Below are positions 36,742 through 44,539 of a DNA stretch of 64,000 nt, piece after piece. The stretch lies in the NCBI RefSeq assembly GCF_029626235.1, contig NZ_JARUBO010000005.1:558001-622000 (forward strand). The letters are read 5' to 3'. Source of the DNA: Micromonospora sp. WMMD1120 (GTDB taxonomy: Bacteria > Actinomycetota > Actinomycetes > Mycobacteriales > Micromonosporaceae). The notes below the pieces were generated by a model. That model saw only the letters and a list, made by a program, of their open reading frames with translations. It was not told the DNA's origin and searched no databases. The translations under genes were made by a program, and so were the position numbers. The first letter of the stretch is position 1; every line of letters starts with the position of its first letter.

Positions 36742-36879
36742 TCATCCGCGGCCCGGTCGGCGCAGCCCGCACTCAGCGCAAATCCAGACATCTATCTCAA
36801 TATCCGATGGATTGCGCAATTCACCCGCGTAGGAGACGTCGACTCGCCCGGGATCAGGGAAAACGCGGTATCGGATCAT
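36742..36879 (-). CDS. Putative 45-aa protein with CxxC, low-GC
   Basis: This is a short frame beginning MIRYRVFPDPGRVDVSYAGE and ending with WICAECGLRRPGRG, which resembles half of a zinc ribbon. The segment is conspicuously less GC-rich than its surroundings, and the frame uses codons rare here (ATA for Ile, ATT, GAT). It has a weak GGCGGGAAC leader. It lies between comEC and holA on the same strand. It could be a real microprotein of foreign origin or a remnant; no family is recognised. Confidence 0.4.
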   Translation of the reverse strand: MIRYRVFPDPGRVDVSYAGELRNPSDIEIDVWICAECGLRRPGRG

Positions 36880-37046
36880 GTTCCCGCCACCCCCGTCCCC
36901 GGTCCTGATGCCGCCGCCCAGGGCGGCCACCCCGGTCCTGACGCCGCCCGGGGCCACCATCCAATCGTGACGCCGCCACACTGGGCGGCCACCCAGTCCT
37001 CACGCCGGCCACCCAATCCTCACGCCGCCGCCCTGGGCCACCCTGG
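36880..37046. other. Degenerate repeat tract after comEC
   Basis: Irregular repeats of GTCCTGACGCCGCC and GGGCGGCCACCC follow the comEC stop codon on its 3' side. Several can form GGGCGGCC/GGCCACCC-type hairpins that may end comEC transcription. No coding signal is seen. Confidence 0.4.
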
Positions 37047-39608
37047 TCAGGACTGGCGGCCCGGTGGCACCCCCCTCCGCGCCACGGCCAGGCCGGCCCC
37101 CGTCCGGACCGCCGCCACGTCGCCGTCGGTGTCGGTGCGCAACACCCGGGCGCCGCCCCTGCTCAGGCGGGCGAGCAACCCCGGGTTCGGGTGCCCGTAG
37201 GTGTTGCCGGCACCGACCGGCACCAGCGCGACCGCCGGTCGCACCGCGTCCAGGAAGCCCAGGTCCTGGTACGCCGAACCGTGGTGCGCGACCTTCAACA
37301 CGTCAGCCCGGAGGTCCGTCGGCGCCACCCGCGTCAGCATCGCGTGCTGCTCCTCGCTCTCCGCGTCGCCGGCCAGCAGGATCCGCACCCCGGCCACTGT
37401 GGCTCGCAGCACCAGCGAGTTGTTGTTCGGGTCGGATCGGGTGCCGGCCAGCGGGTACGGCGGACCGAGCACCACCAGGTCGACCCCACCCACCGGATGA
37501 CGCGCGCCGGCCACTGTGGTCAGCAGCGCGGCACGCCCGCCGGTGGCCGCCGCCCGAACCAGGTCCCGGCCGCTCTCCGGCTCCGCCGACGACGGCGTCA
37601 GCACGGCACCCACCCGCCGCCCCCGGAACACTCCGGCCACCCCACCCACGTGGTCGGCGTGGAAGTGACTGATCACCAGCAGGGGCACCTCGCGTACGCC
37701 GAGTCGACGCAGGCAACCGTCCACCGCTGCCGGCTCCGGACCGGCGTCCACCACCACCGCGCGCCCGGCGGCGACCGGCAGCACCACCGCGTCCCCCTGG
37801 CCGACGGCACAGGCCACCACCACCCAGCCGTGGGGTGGCCAGCCGGCGGCCACCAGCCGCACCGGCAGGGCACCCAGCACGGCGGCGACCCCCACCACCG
37901 CCACCAGTCGGCGTACGAGCGGCCGGCGCACCGCGATGAGCAGCGCAACGGTCAGCCCGGTCAGCAGCAGGGCGCCGACCACGCCGCCCGGCCACGGCAG
38001 GGTGCCGCCCGGCAGTCGGGCGCCCTGCCGCGCGATGAGCACCAACCACCAGGCTGGCCAGCTCGCCAGCCAGGCGACGAACTCGGCACCGGCAGGCCAG
38101 ATCGACGACAGCACGGCGGCCAGCACCCCCAGCACCGTCGCGGGCGCGATGGCCGGCACCGCCAGCAGGTTGGCCGGCACCGCCACCAGACTCACCGTTC
38201 CGGAGATCCCGGCGACGACCGGGCCGCAGGCGAGTTGGGCGGCCGCCGGCACCGCCAGCGCCTCGGCCAGCCCCACCGGTACGCCCCGGTGCCGCAGACC
38301 GTCCCGCCAGCGCGGCGCGAGCAGCAGCAGACCACCGGTGGCCAGCACGGAGAGCGCGAACCCGGGGTCCCCGGCCAGCTCGGGGTCGACGAGCACCAGC
38401 ACGGTGACGGCGGCGGCCAACGCCGGCAGCGCCACCCGAGGACGGCCGGCGGCGAGGGCGGCGAGCCCGATCGCTCCCATCGTGGCGGCGCGTACGACGC
38501 TCGGCGACGGGCGTACCAGGATGACGAACCCCACCAGCGCCACGGCACAGAGCCCGGCGGCGAGCCACGGGCCGGCCCTCGCCCACCGGGCCAGCAGCAA
38601 CACCGCACCCACCACGATCGCGACGTTGGAGCCGGAGACCGCGTTGAGGTGGGTCATCCCGGTCGCCCGAAAATCCTCCTCGACGGCGGGTGGCAGCCGA
38701 CTGGTGTCGCCCACCACCAGACCGGGCAGCAGGCCGCCGGGGTCGTCGGGCAGCGGCGCGCAGGCGCGTTGCAGGCCGGCCCGCAGCGTCCCCGCTGCCC
38801 GCTGCGCCCAGGACGGCGCGCCGCGCCGATCGGGTGGGCGGTCGGTGCTGAGCACAGCCGCGGTGAGGTCGCCACCACGTGGTACGCCGAGCCGGCCCGC
38901 CGCGGTGAGGCGCTGCCCGGGCAGCAGGCCCCGCCAGGCCGGGTCGGTCGCCAGGACGAGCAGCCGCACCGACGCGTGGACCCGCTGGTCGTCCGGTCCG
39001 GTGAGCCGGACCAACCGGGTCGACACCAGCAGCATGCCGGGTCGCCCCGCGCTCCGGACCGGGCGTGGGTCGTCCCGGACGACCAGGTCGGCGGTGACTC
39101 CCGCACGTTGCTCGGCGAGAGCGCGGATCGCCGGGGCGTCGCGGACGGCGAGCCGGGCAGCGGTGGCCGCCCCCGCGCAGACCACGCCCAGGCCGACCGC
39201 CACGGCGACCCAGCCGTAGCGCCGCGCCACGGCTCGGGGACGGCCGAGACGGCCGAGCAGATGGAGAGTGCCGACGGCGGCCAGCCCCGCCGCCGCGCAG
39301 GCCACCGTCACCGTGGCACGGCTGCCGAGGTGCAGCCCGGCGAGCGCGGTGAGCCACGCCGCCACGGCGAGCCCGGCCAGCCGCAGGTCCGGCGGCTCCG
39401 GCCGGACCGGGTCGCCCGGCGACACGGGCGGCGGCTGCCGACCCGGCGACCCCGGCGCGACCCCGCCGAGCGGCGACACGGGCGACGATCGCCGACCCGG
39501 CGACCCCGGCGCGACCCTGCCGAGCGGCGACACGGGCGACGATCGCCGACCCAGCGACCCCGGCGGAAGCCCGCCGGGCGGCGGTGGAACGGCGGCTGAC
39601 CCACTCAC
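37047..39608 (-). CDS. comEC: ComEC/Rec2 family DNA-uptake channel protein
   Basis: This 853-aa multi-pass membrane protein is predicted to form the inner-membrane channel for single-stranded DNA during uptake. An N-terminal OB-like region follows three early helices. The competence domain spans roughly residues 280-560 (with GLVVGDTSRLPPAVEEDF and HLNAVSGSNVAIVVG). The C-terminal metallo-beta-lactamase-like domain has SHFHADHVGGV (about 640-650) and KVAHHGSAY. The first 70 residues contain an in-frame 18-residue repeat. It overlaps comEA by four bases. Whether this actinomycete is naturally transformable is unknown. Confidence 0.93.
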   Translation of the reverse strand: MSGSAAVPPPPGGLPPGSLGRRSSPVSPLGRVAPGSPGRRSSPVSPLGGVAPGSPGRQPPPVSPGDPVRPEPPDLRLAGLAVAAWLTALAGLHLGSRATVTVACAAAGLAAVGTLHLLGRLGRPRAVARRYGWVAVAVGLGVVCAGAATAARLAVRDAPAIRALAEQRAGVTADLVVRDDPRPVRSAGRPGMLLVSTRLVRLTGPDDQRVHASVRLLVLATDPAWRGLLPGQRLTAAGRLGVPRGGDLTAAVLSTDRPPDRRGAPSWAQRAAGTLRAGLQRACAPLPDDPGGLLPGLVVGDTSRLPPAVEEDFRATGMTHLNAVSGSNVAIVVGAVLLLARWARAGPWLAAGLCAVALVGFVILVRPSPSVVRAATMGAIGLAALAAGRPRVALPALAAAVTVLVLVDPELAGDPGFALSVLATGGLLLLAPRWRDGLRHRGVPVGLAEALAVPAAAQLACGPVVAGISGTVSLVAVPANLLAVPAIAPATVLGVLAAVLSSIWPAGAEFVAWLASWPAWWLVLIARQGARLPGGTLPWPGGVVGALLLTGLTVALLIAVRRPLVRRLVAVVGVAAVLGALPVRLVAAGWPPHGWVVVACAVGQGDAVVLPVAAGRAVVVDAGPEPAAVDGCLRRLGVREVPLLVISHFHADHVGGVAGVFRGRRVGAVLTPSSAEPESGRDLVRAAATGGRAALLTTVAGARHPVGGVDLVVLGPPYPLAGTRSDPNNNSLVLRATVAGVRILLAGDAESEEQHAMLTRVAPTDLRADVLKVAHHGSAYQDLGFLDAVRPAVALVPVGAGNTYGHPNPGLLARLSRGGARVLRTDTDGDVAAVRTGAGLAVARRGVPPGRQS
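39421..39585. repeat. 54-bp in-frame minisatellite in comEC N-terminus
   Basis: About three units (GACACG landmarks at 39421, 39475 and 39529) encode GSPGRRSSPVSPLGGVAP-type 18-residue repeats before the first membrane helix. Confidence 0.85.
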
Positions 39609-40768
39609 ACCGTCACCAGGTCCTTGAGCTGCTCGTAGCGGGCGTCGCCGATGCCGTCGACCTGGCGCAGGTCGCCGACGGACCGGAACCCACCCTGTTG
39701 CTCGCGATGGGTGAGGATGCGCTGGGCGAGCACCGGACCGACTCCGGGCAGCGCGTCGAGCTGTGCCAGGGTCGCGGTGTTGAGGTTCAGCGGACCGGTG
39801 GCGGGTGCCGCGCCACCCACGGCGGGTCCGGCCGCGCCGCCCGGTGCGGGCGGTGGCGTCACCCCGACCGCTATCAGCTCACCGTCGGTGACCTTCCGGG
39901 CGGGATTGAGCAACGCCACGTCGACGCCGGGCAACGCGCCGCCGGCAGCCTGCAACGCGTCGGCGAGACGCGCCCCGGCGGGCAACCGCACCAGCCCCGG
40001 CCGACGGACCTTGCCGGCGACCGCCACCACCAGGTCGCCCGACCCGGAAGCGCTGGGGTCGCTCGCCGGGGCAGCCGACACCGCGTCGCTGCCCACCACG
40101 GGTGTGACCGGCTCCGACTTCGGTCGGGCCTGCCAGGCCCACCCGGCTGCGCCCAACACCACCACCACGGCGACCACCGCCAACGCCCGCACACCCCGCC
40201 GCCCGGGGTCGAACGCCCCCGGCCCCGGCAACCGCGACTCGGACGAGACCGCCAGCCCGTCCAACCCCGGCTCCGCGATCGGCGCGACGTCCCGGGCGGA
40301 CGCACCGTCCAGAGGCAGCCGATCGACCGGACCGACCGCCGCGTCCGCACGCGCCACAGCGGCGCGCACAGACGCCACGTCCGCACCCATGCCAGCGGCA
40401 CGCACAGACGCCACATCCGCACCCATGCCAGCGGCACGCACAGACGCCACGTCCGCACCCATGCCAGCGGCACGCACAGACGCCACATTCGCAGGTGCCG
40501 CAGCGTCCGGTCCGAGCGCCACGTCCGCAGACGGCGCGGCGGCCCCACCGGACGCCACACCCCCAGACACCGTGGCAGCCCGAGCGGACCCCACGTCGGT
40601 GGCCGGTCCGACGGCCCGCGTAGACGCCACATCCGCCGACAGCGCGTCGACCAGGAACGACGGGGGTACGCCCGCGAGCGGCGCCTGCGAGCGGGGTGGC
40701 GGAACGGCAACCGCCTCCGTCAACCGGCGTAGGCGCTGACGTACCTCTGTCTCCTCGTCGTGCGACAC
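39605..40768 (-). CDS. comEA: ComEA family helix-hairpin-helix DNA-binding protein
   Basis: This 387-aa membrane-anchored DNA receptor is larger than usual. A long repeat-rich N-terminal region (about 190 residues, with GADVASVRAAGM repeats) precedes one membrane helix (ALAVVAVVVVLGAAGWAW, about 200-217). An SLBB domain (VVAVAGKVRRPGLVRLPAG) and the C-terminal tandem HhH domain follow (LNLNTATLAQLDALPGVGP, then GGFRSVGDLRQVDGIG). It is the first gene of comEA-comEC(-holA). The N-terminal portion should be cytoplasmic, which is unusual in length. Two DnaA-box-like sites lie 53-80 bp upstream. Confidence 0.9.
   Translation of the reverse strand: MSHDEETEVRQRLRRLTEAVAVPPPRSQAPLAGVPPSFLVDALSADVASTRAVGPATDVGSARAATVSGGVASGGAAAPSADVALGPDAAAPANVASVRAAGMGADVASVRAAGMGADVASVRAAGMGADVASVRAAVARADAAVGPVDRLPLDGASARDVAPIAEPGLDGLAVSSESRLPGPGAFDPGRRGVRALAVVAVVVVLGAAGWAWQARPKSEPVTPVVGSDAVSAAPASDPSASGSGDLVVAVAGKVRRPGLVRLPAGARLADALQAAGGALPGVDVALLNPARKVTDGELIAVGVTPPPAPGGAAGPAVGGAAPATGPLNLNTATLAQLDALPGVGPVLAQRILTHREQQGGFRSVGDLRQVDGIGDARYEQLKDLVTV
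40371..40488. repeat. 36-bp in-frame minisatellite in comEA
   Basis: Three near-identical 36-bp units (CCGCACCCATGCCAGCGG at 40381, 40417 and 40453) plus degenerate flanking units encode GADVASVRAAGM dodecapeptides. Confidence 0.88.
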
Positions 40769-40820
40769 GGCGCGACGCTATGGCGGCGGCCGGGACGGTG
40801 GGGGTTGCCGATCCCCGTCC

Positions 40821-40848
40821 TGTGGACAACCGGCGCCACTGTGGACAA
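40821..40848 (-). promoter_or_regulatory. Two DnaA-box-like sites upstream of comEA
   Basis: TGTGGACAA occurs at 40821-40829 and 40840-40848, that is, TTGTCCACA on the comEA strand, the form of DnaA box used in high-GC actinomycetes. The two sites have the same orientation and are 19 bp apart start to start (about two helical turns). Confidence 0.6.
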
Positions 40849-40894
40849 CGCCCTGATCATGCCCCCCATGTGTTATGCGCGGACGCCGCTGGGG

Positions 40895-41269
40895 CTACAG
40901 GTACGGCCTGGTGATGATCTCGATCGCGTGGCCCGCCGGGTCGAAGAAGTAGAAGCCGCGTCCACCGTGCTCGGTGTTGGTCTCCCCCTCCCGCTTGAGC
41001 TGCGGGTCGGCCCAGTACGTGATGCCCCGCCCCGCGACGAACGCCAGGCACCGCTCGAACGATTCGTCGTCGACCAGGAACGCGTAGTGCTGCATCTGGA
41101 TGTCCACCGGCGGCTCGGCGAACTGGAGCAGCACACCCTCGTCCAACCGGACGTTGACGAACGGGCCCCACGAGGGTGCCTCCGGCAGCTCGAACAGCTC
41201 CCGGTAGAACGCGGCCGACGCGCTCTTGTCGGTGCTGGCGATGATGGTGTGGTTGAACGTGACAGTCAT
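40895..41269 (-). CDS. VOC (glyoxalase/dioxygenase superfamily) protein
   Basis: This 124-aa single vicinal-oxygen-chelate unit pair opens MTVTFNHTIIASTDKSASAAFY, with the metal-type His in NHT (residue 7). It continues with MQHYAFLVDDESF (a His near residue 69) and ends with FYFFDPAGHAIEIITRPY, whose Glu near 118 completes a likely metal triad. The substrate is unknown; such proteins include glyoxalases and resistance proteins. The ATG at 41269 is the natural start. The upstream 226 bp hold no recognisable gene. Confidence 0.88.
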   Translation of the reverse strand: MTVTFNHTIIASTDKSASAAFYRELFELPEAPSWGPFVNVRLDEGVLLQFAEPPVDIQMQHYAFLVDDESFERCLAFVAGRGITYWADPQLKREGETNTEHGGRGFYFFDPAGHAIEIITRPYL

Positions 41270-41495
41270 GCGTACGTCCGCTCTCGGTCGATCGGAAGAC
41301 CCGACCGCAGGCCCGCAGCGTTCACCCAGCCACACCGACCACGAAGCCCCGAGGGCGCCGACGCCCCGGATCCCGCACGAGAGACGCGCGCATCGCGTCG
41401 ATCTCGGCGTGGTGGCTGAAGTAGCCAGAACCTCCGGGGGGTAGGCCCATCTGGGGCGCGACCGCAGACTAACACGACCACTCGGGCGGGATAGT
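41270..41495. other. Intergenic region upstream of VOC gene
   Basis: This 226-bp stretch lies between two leftward genes. A GATAGTT-containing AT-richer patch lies near 41490. Weak frames here are Arg/Gly-rich and show no motif. Nothing else is supported. Confidence 0.35.
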
Positions 41496-41699
41496 TCATC
41501 CCTTCTGAAACATGATCGAGGCGACCTCCGCCATGAGCGCCAACGCCCAGTCGAGCTGTCGGCAGTCGCCCCGCCCGCGACACTCCAGGCATCCGCCTGC
41601 CCGCCACGGTCGGTCGAGCGCCCGCGTCCAATGAACCTCCAGTACGCGTTTGGCCACGAACAACTCCGTCGCCGCGGACACCGGTTCATCGATCGGCAT
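41496..41699 (-). CDS. 67-aa cysteine-containing protein divergent from GntR gene
   Basis: This small protein starts MPIDEPVSAATELFVAKRVLE and contains WTRALDRPWRAGGCLECRG with a further Cys (CxxC...C, about residues 36-45), then a helical C-terminus LDWALALMAEVASIMFQKG. The ATG at 41699 is fixed by a GGAGGT seven bases upstream, and the reading frame has clear GC-rich third positions. The cysteines could bind metal. It is transcribed away from the 73-aa GntR regulator across a 243-bp AT-richer intergenic region, suggesting shared control. No known family is recognised. Confidence 0.65.
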   Translation of the reverse strand: MPIDEPVSAATELFVAKRVLEVHWTRALDRPWRAGGCLECRGRGDCRQLDWALALMAEVASIMFQKG

Positions 41700-41942
41700 G
41701 GTCGGCACCTCCGCAGATCCGAAGCAGCCGCCCCGAGGGGCCAGCCGTGGCACCCCCTCAGGGCAAGGAGACCGGGCAACTCAGGAGTGCTGAAGTCCAG
41801 GAGCACCGGCCACTGTCTCACTGTATTCACTGTCTCAGCGTAGTCAAGTTCTCACTATCTCCACTTTGTCGTGTTGGCTTCCTTGTCTCGATCAGCGCCC
41901 GGCTGGAAACATGATCTCCGCTGAAGTCCAGGAGAATCGATC
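41700..41942. promoter_or_regulatory. AT-rich divergent control region with direct repeats
   Basis: This 243-bp region is markedly poorer in GC than its surroundings between 41805 and 41885. GCTGAAGTCCAGGAG occurs twice (41789-41803 and 41920-41934), the second serving as the GntR ribosome site. CACTGT occurs three times at 41811, 41819 and 41828. These are candidate regulator sites. Confidence 0.55.
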
Positions 41943-42164
41943 ATGCCAACCAGGCCACCGCACTACCGCCGCGTGGCGGATGACATCGAACGGAAGATTC
42001 GCTCAGGCGAATACTCGCCTGGCCAACAACTGCCATCGGTGTCCGAGATCGGCGAGCTGTACAACGTCGCACGCTCCACGGCCTACCGCGCCGTCAAAGA
42101 GCTGCACGAACGGAACCTGATCTACGGGCAGCAGGGTCAGGGCGTCTTCGTCGCCGACAGCTGA
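41943..42164 (+). CDS. GntR-type winged-helix regulator, DNA-binding domain only
   Basis: This 73-aa protein is essentially a complete GntR winged helix and nothing more. YRRVADDIERKIRSGEY and GQQLPSVSEIGELYNVARST contain the recognition helix (about residues 28-48), and AYRAVKELHERNLIYGQQGQG forms the wing. No effector domain follows, so sensing must occur through a partner or by abundance. The ATG at 41943 follows AGGAG by eight bases. It is divergent from the 67-aa Cys protein. Small standalone GntR proteins are frequent in actinomycetes and often act with a neighbouring small gene. Confidence 0.85.
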   Translation: MPTRPPHYRRVADDIERKIRSGEYSPGQQLPSVSEIGELYNVARSTAYRAVKELHERNLIYGQQGQGVFVADS

Positions 42165-42232
42165 TGGCCGACAGGACAGCTAGCAGCCGACAGGACATTT
42201 AGCAGCCGGCACAGCACATCGCCGGACGGCGG
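42165..42232. repeat. Short tandem repeat after GntR gene
   Basis: GCCGACAGGACA followed by (G/T)(C/T)TAGCA is repeated about 20 bp apart (near 42168 and 42188), with a degenerate third unit. It lies between convergent genes. It forms no strong hairpin, so a terminator function is uncertain. Confidence 0.45.
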
Positions 42233-43003
42233 TCAGCGGGCCTCGGGGTCGAGGCCGAGCACGGCCCGTCCGCCGTCCACCGGCACCGTCGCCCCGTTGA
42301 CGAAGCTCGCCGCGGGCGACAGCAGGTACGCGACCGCCTCGGCCACCTCCTCGACCCGCCCGACGCGGCCCGCCGGGTGCAGTCGGGCCAGCTCCGCGTC
42401 GATCCATTGGGCCCGCTCGGGCTCCTGGGTGGCCAGGAACTCGGTGTGCCGCTCGGTGGCGATCGAGCCGAGCGCCACCGCGTTGGCGCGGATGCCGTGC
42501 CTGCCGTACTCGACGGCCAACGCACGGGTCAGTCCCTCCACGGCGGCCTTCGCTGTCGCGTACGGCAGGGCGCCGGGCACCGGTCGACGGGCCTGGTGGG
42601 ACGAGACGTTGACGATCGCGCCGCCGGCGGCGCGGGCCAGGAACCGGCGGACGGCGACCGCGGCGCCCACCACGGCGGGGCGCAGGTTCAACCCGATCAG
42701 GTCCAGCACCGTGTCGGCGGACGCGGTGTGCAGCGCGGCGTCGCGGAACACCGCCGCGTTGTTCACCCAGCCGGCCAGGGGCGCGGCGCGTTCGGCCAGC
42801 TCGGCGGCGTGCTCGGCCACCTGCTCGTCGGCGGCGTCACCGACGACAGCGACGAGCCGGTCGGCGTCCGGATGGCCGGCCAGCCAGTCGACAGCGTCGG
42901 TGTCGTGTTCGAGGACGACGACCGTGCCGCCGCTCGTGAGCAGCCGCCGCACCACGGCCCGGCCGACCCCACGACCGCCGCCGGTGACCACGTAGGACGG
43001 CAC
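42233..43003 (-). CDS. SDR family oxidoreductase
   Basis: This 256-aa classical SDR has the cofactor motif TGGGRGVG (residues 7-14), NNAA near 80, a catalytic Ser in NVSSHQ, and YATAKAA with the Tyr/Lys pair (about 147-151). A downstream Asp after beta-2 is consistent with NAD preference (LEHDTD). The substrate is unknown. It follows the DegV gene after a 3-bp gap, so the two are probably co-transcribed. Confidence 0.9.
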   Translation of the reverse strand: MPSYVVTGGGRGVGRAVVRRLLTSGGTVVVLEHDTDAVDWLAGHPDADRLVAVVGDAADEQVAEHAAELAERAAPLAGWVNNAAVFRDAALHTASADTVLDLIGLNLRPAVVGAAVAVRRFLARAAGGAIVNVSSHQARRPVPGALPYATAKAAVEGLTRALAVEYGRHGIRANAVALGSIATERHTEFLATQEPERAQWIDAELARLHPAGRVGRVEEVAEAVAYLLSPAASFVNGATVPVDGGRAVLGLDPEAR

Positions 43004-43006
43004 CGT

Positions 43007-43861
43007 TCAGCCCTTCGGCCGGCGGTGGACGACAACGCAGGCGAGGCCGGGGCCGGCGTGCGCGGCGACGACGGCGCCCGCCTCGGAGACGTACGTGTCG
43101 TGCAGCCGGTCACCGAGGCGCTCGCTGAGGGCGGCGCGCAACGCCTCGGCCCGCTGTGGCGCGGCCAGGTGATGCACTCCGAGATCCACGTCGTCGTCGC
43201 CGGCCGCCTCGACGGCCAGGTCCACGAGTCGGGCCACTCCCCGGCTGGCGGTGCGGACCTTCTCGCGCAGCACGATCGCGCCGTCCGGCATGTGCATGAT
43301 CGGCTTGACGGACAGGGCGGTTCCGAGCAGCGCCTCGGCCGCGTTGATCCGACCGCCCCGGCGGAGGAATTCCAGCGTGTCGACGTAGAACCAGACGGTG
43401 GTGCGGGCGACGGCGGCGAGCGCCGCGTCGCGTACCCCGGAGAGGTCGGCACCGCCCTCGGCGGCGGTGGCGGCGGCGACGGCCGGGAAGCCCAGCCCCA
43501 TCCCCGTCGAGCGGCTGTCCACGACCTCGACCCGGCCGGGCAGGTCGGCGGCGGCCAGGCGGGCCGCCTCGACGGTGCCGGACAGCGCGGCGGAGAGGTG
43601 TACCGAGACGATCCCGTCCGCGCCGGCGTCGAGCAACTGCCGGTACGTCCGCGCGAACTGCTCGGGCGCCGGGCGGGAGGTGGTCGCCGTGACCCGGCGG
43701 GCGCTCAGTGCCCGGGTCGCGTCGGCCGGCTGGGTCTCCACCCCCTCCAGCCCTTCCGCGCCGTTGAGCACGACTGTCAGCGGGACGACGGTGAGCCGGT
43801 GCGCCTGCGCCAGCTCGGGCGGAAGGTAGGCGGTGGAGTCGATGACGACCGCGACGGGCAT
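43007..43861 (-). CDS. DegV family fatty-acid-binding protein
   Basis: This 284-aa protein opens MPVAVVIDSTAYLPPELA, with the DST motif that contacts a bound fatty acid carboxylate. A TSRPAPEQF loop follows, and then SAALSGTVEAARLAA (about residues 92-106). DegV/FakB proteins present fatty acids to the FakA kinase, which is not in this window. The start is ATG 43861, with GTG 43870 possible; neither has a convincing Shine-Dalgarno. It is the upstream partner of the SDR gene. Confidence 0.9.
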   Translation of the reverse strand: MPVAVVIDSTAYLPPELAQAHRLTVVPLTVVLNGAEGLEGVETQPADATRALSARRVTATTSRPAPEQFARTYRQLLDAGADGIVSVHLSAALSGTVEAARLAAADLPGRVEVVDSRSTGMGLGFPAVAAATAAEGGADLSGVRDAALAAVARTTVWFYVDTLEFLRRGGRINAAEALLGTALSVKPIMHMPDGAIVLREKVRTASRGVARLVDLAVEAAGDDDVDLGVHHLAAPQRAEALRAALSERLGDRLHDTYVSEAGAVVAAHAGPGLACVVVHRRPKG

Positions 43862-43909
43862 GCCCGGCACGCTAGCCGATCGAGGGGTCGAACGCCGAGG
43901 CGCGGATGC

Positions 43910-44539
43910 TCAGATCGCGTCGACAGCGACCGGGGCGGTGATCAGACCGACATTGTGCGCCCGCAACTGCCAGCCCCGCCTGTCGTCGTGGCGCAGCTCG
44001 CTCCAGTGGCAGTTGGCGAGCGAGCCGATGGTGCGCAGCACGGTGGTGTCCCAGCCGAGCAGGTGACCGATGCCCTGTCGGGAGGCGCCGCCGTGGGTGG
44101 CGAGCACGACGGTGCCGCCCGGCGCCGCGTCGGCTGCCTCCTGGAGCGCGGCGCCGACCCGTTCGCCCAGGTCACGCAGGGGTTCCAGGTCGGTGCCCGG
44201 GTCCGGGTCGCCGGCCCGCCAACGCGCGTACTCCTCGGGGAAACGCTCGGCGACCTCGGTGAGGTGCAGGCCCTGCCACTGGCCGAAGTGCCGCTCGCGC
44301 AGCCGGGCGTCCGCGTGCACCGGAAGCCCGGTCAGCGCGGCGAGCGCGGCGGCGGTCTCCGCGGCGCGGCTCAGGTCGCTGGCCACGATGGCGTCCGGCC
44401 GCAGTGCCGCGAGCAGCGGGGCGGCGGCGCGGGCCTGGTCGCGGCCACGCTCGTTGAGGGGTACGTCGGTCTGACCCTGGACGCGGTTGGCGGCGTTCCA
44501 GTCGGTGTTGCCGTGCCGCCAGACGATCAGTCGGGTCAT
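43910..44539 (-). CDS. Histidine phosphatase (phosphoglycerate mutase-like), probable GpgP
   Basis: This 209-aa protein has the catalytic RHG motif in VWRHGNTDWN (His near residue 9), a second Arg in ASDLSRAAETA, a Glu in LRERHFGQWQG, and the second His in VVLATHGG (about 149). The linkage rsfS-phosphatase is conserved in actinobacteria, where the enzyme can be glucosyl-3-phosphoglycerate phosphatase of methylglucose polysaccharide synthesis; that specific assignment is inference. Its start overlaps the rsfS stop by four bases. Confidence 0.88.
   Translation of the reverse strand: MTRLIVWRHGNTDWNAANRVQGQTDVPLNERGRDQARAAAPLLAALRPDAIVASDLSRAAETAAALAALTGLPVHADARLRERHFGQWQGLHLTEVAERFPEEYARWRAGDPDPGTDLEPLRDLGERVGAALQEAADAAPGGTVVLATHGGASRQGIGHLLGWDTTVLRTIGSLANCHWSELRHDDRRGWQLRAHNVGLITAPVAVDAI

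Noticed and set aside
40371..40488. 36-bp repeats as CRISPR
   Set aside because: Units are contiguous and in frame within comEA; there are no unique spacers.
41270..41631. A leftward 121-codon frame upstream of the VOC gene
   Set aside because: Its composition is Arg/Gly-rich without motifs, it overlaps the 67-aa gene in another frame, and no ribosome site is evident.
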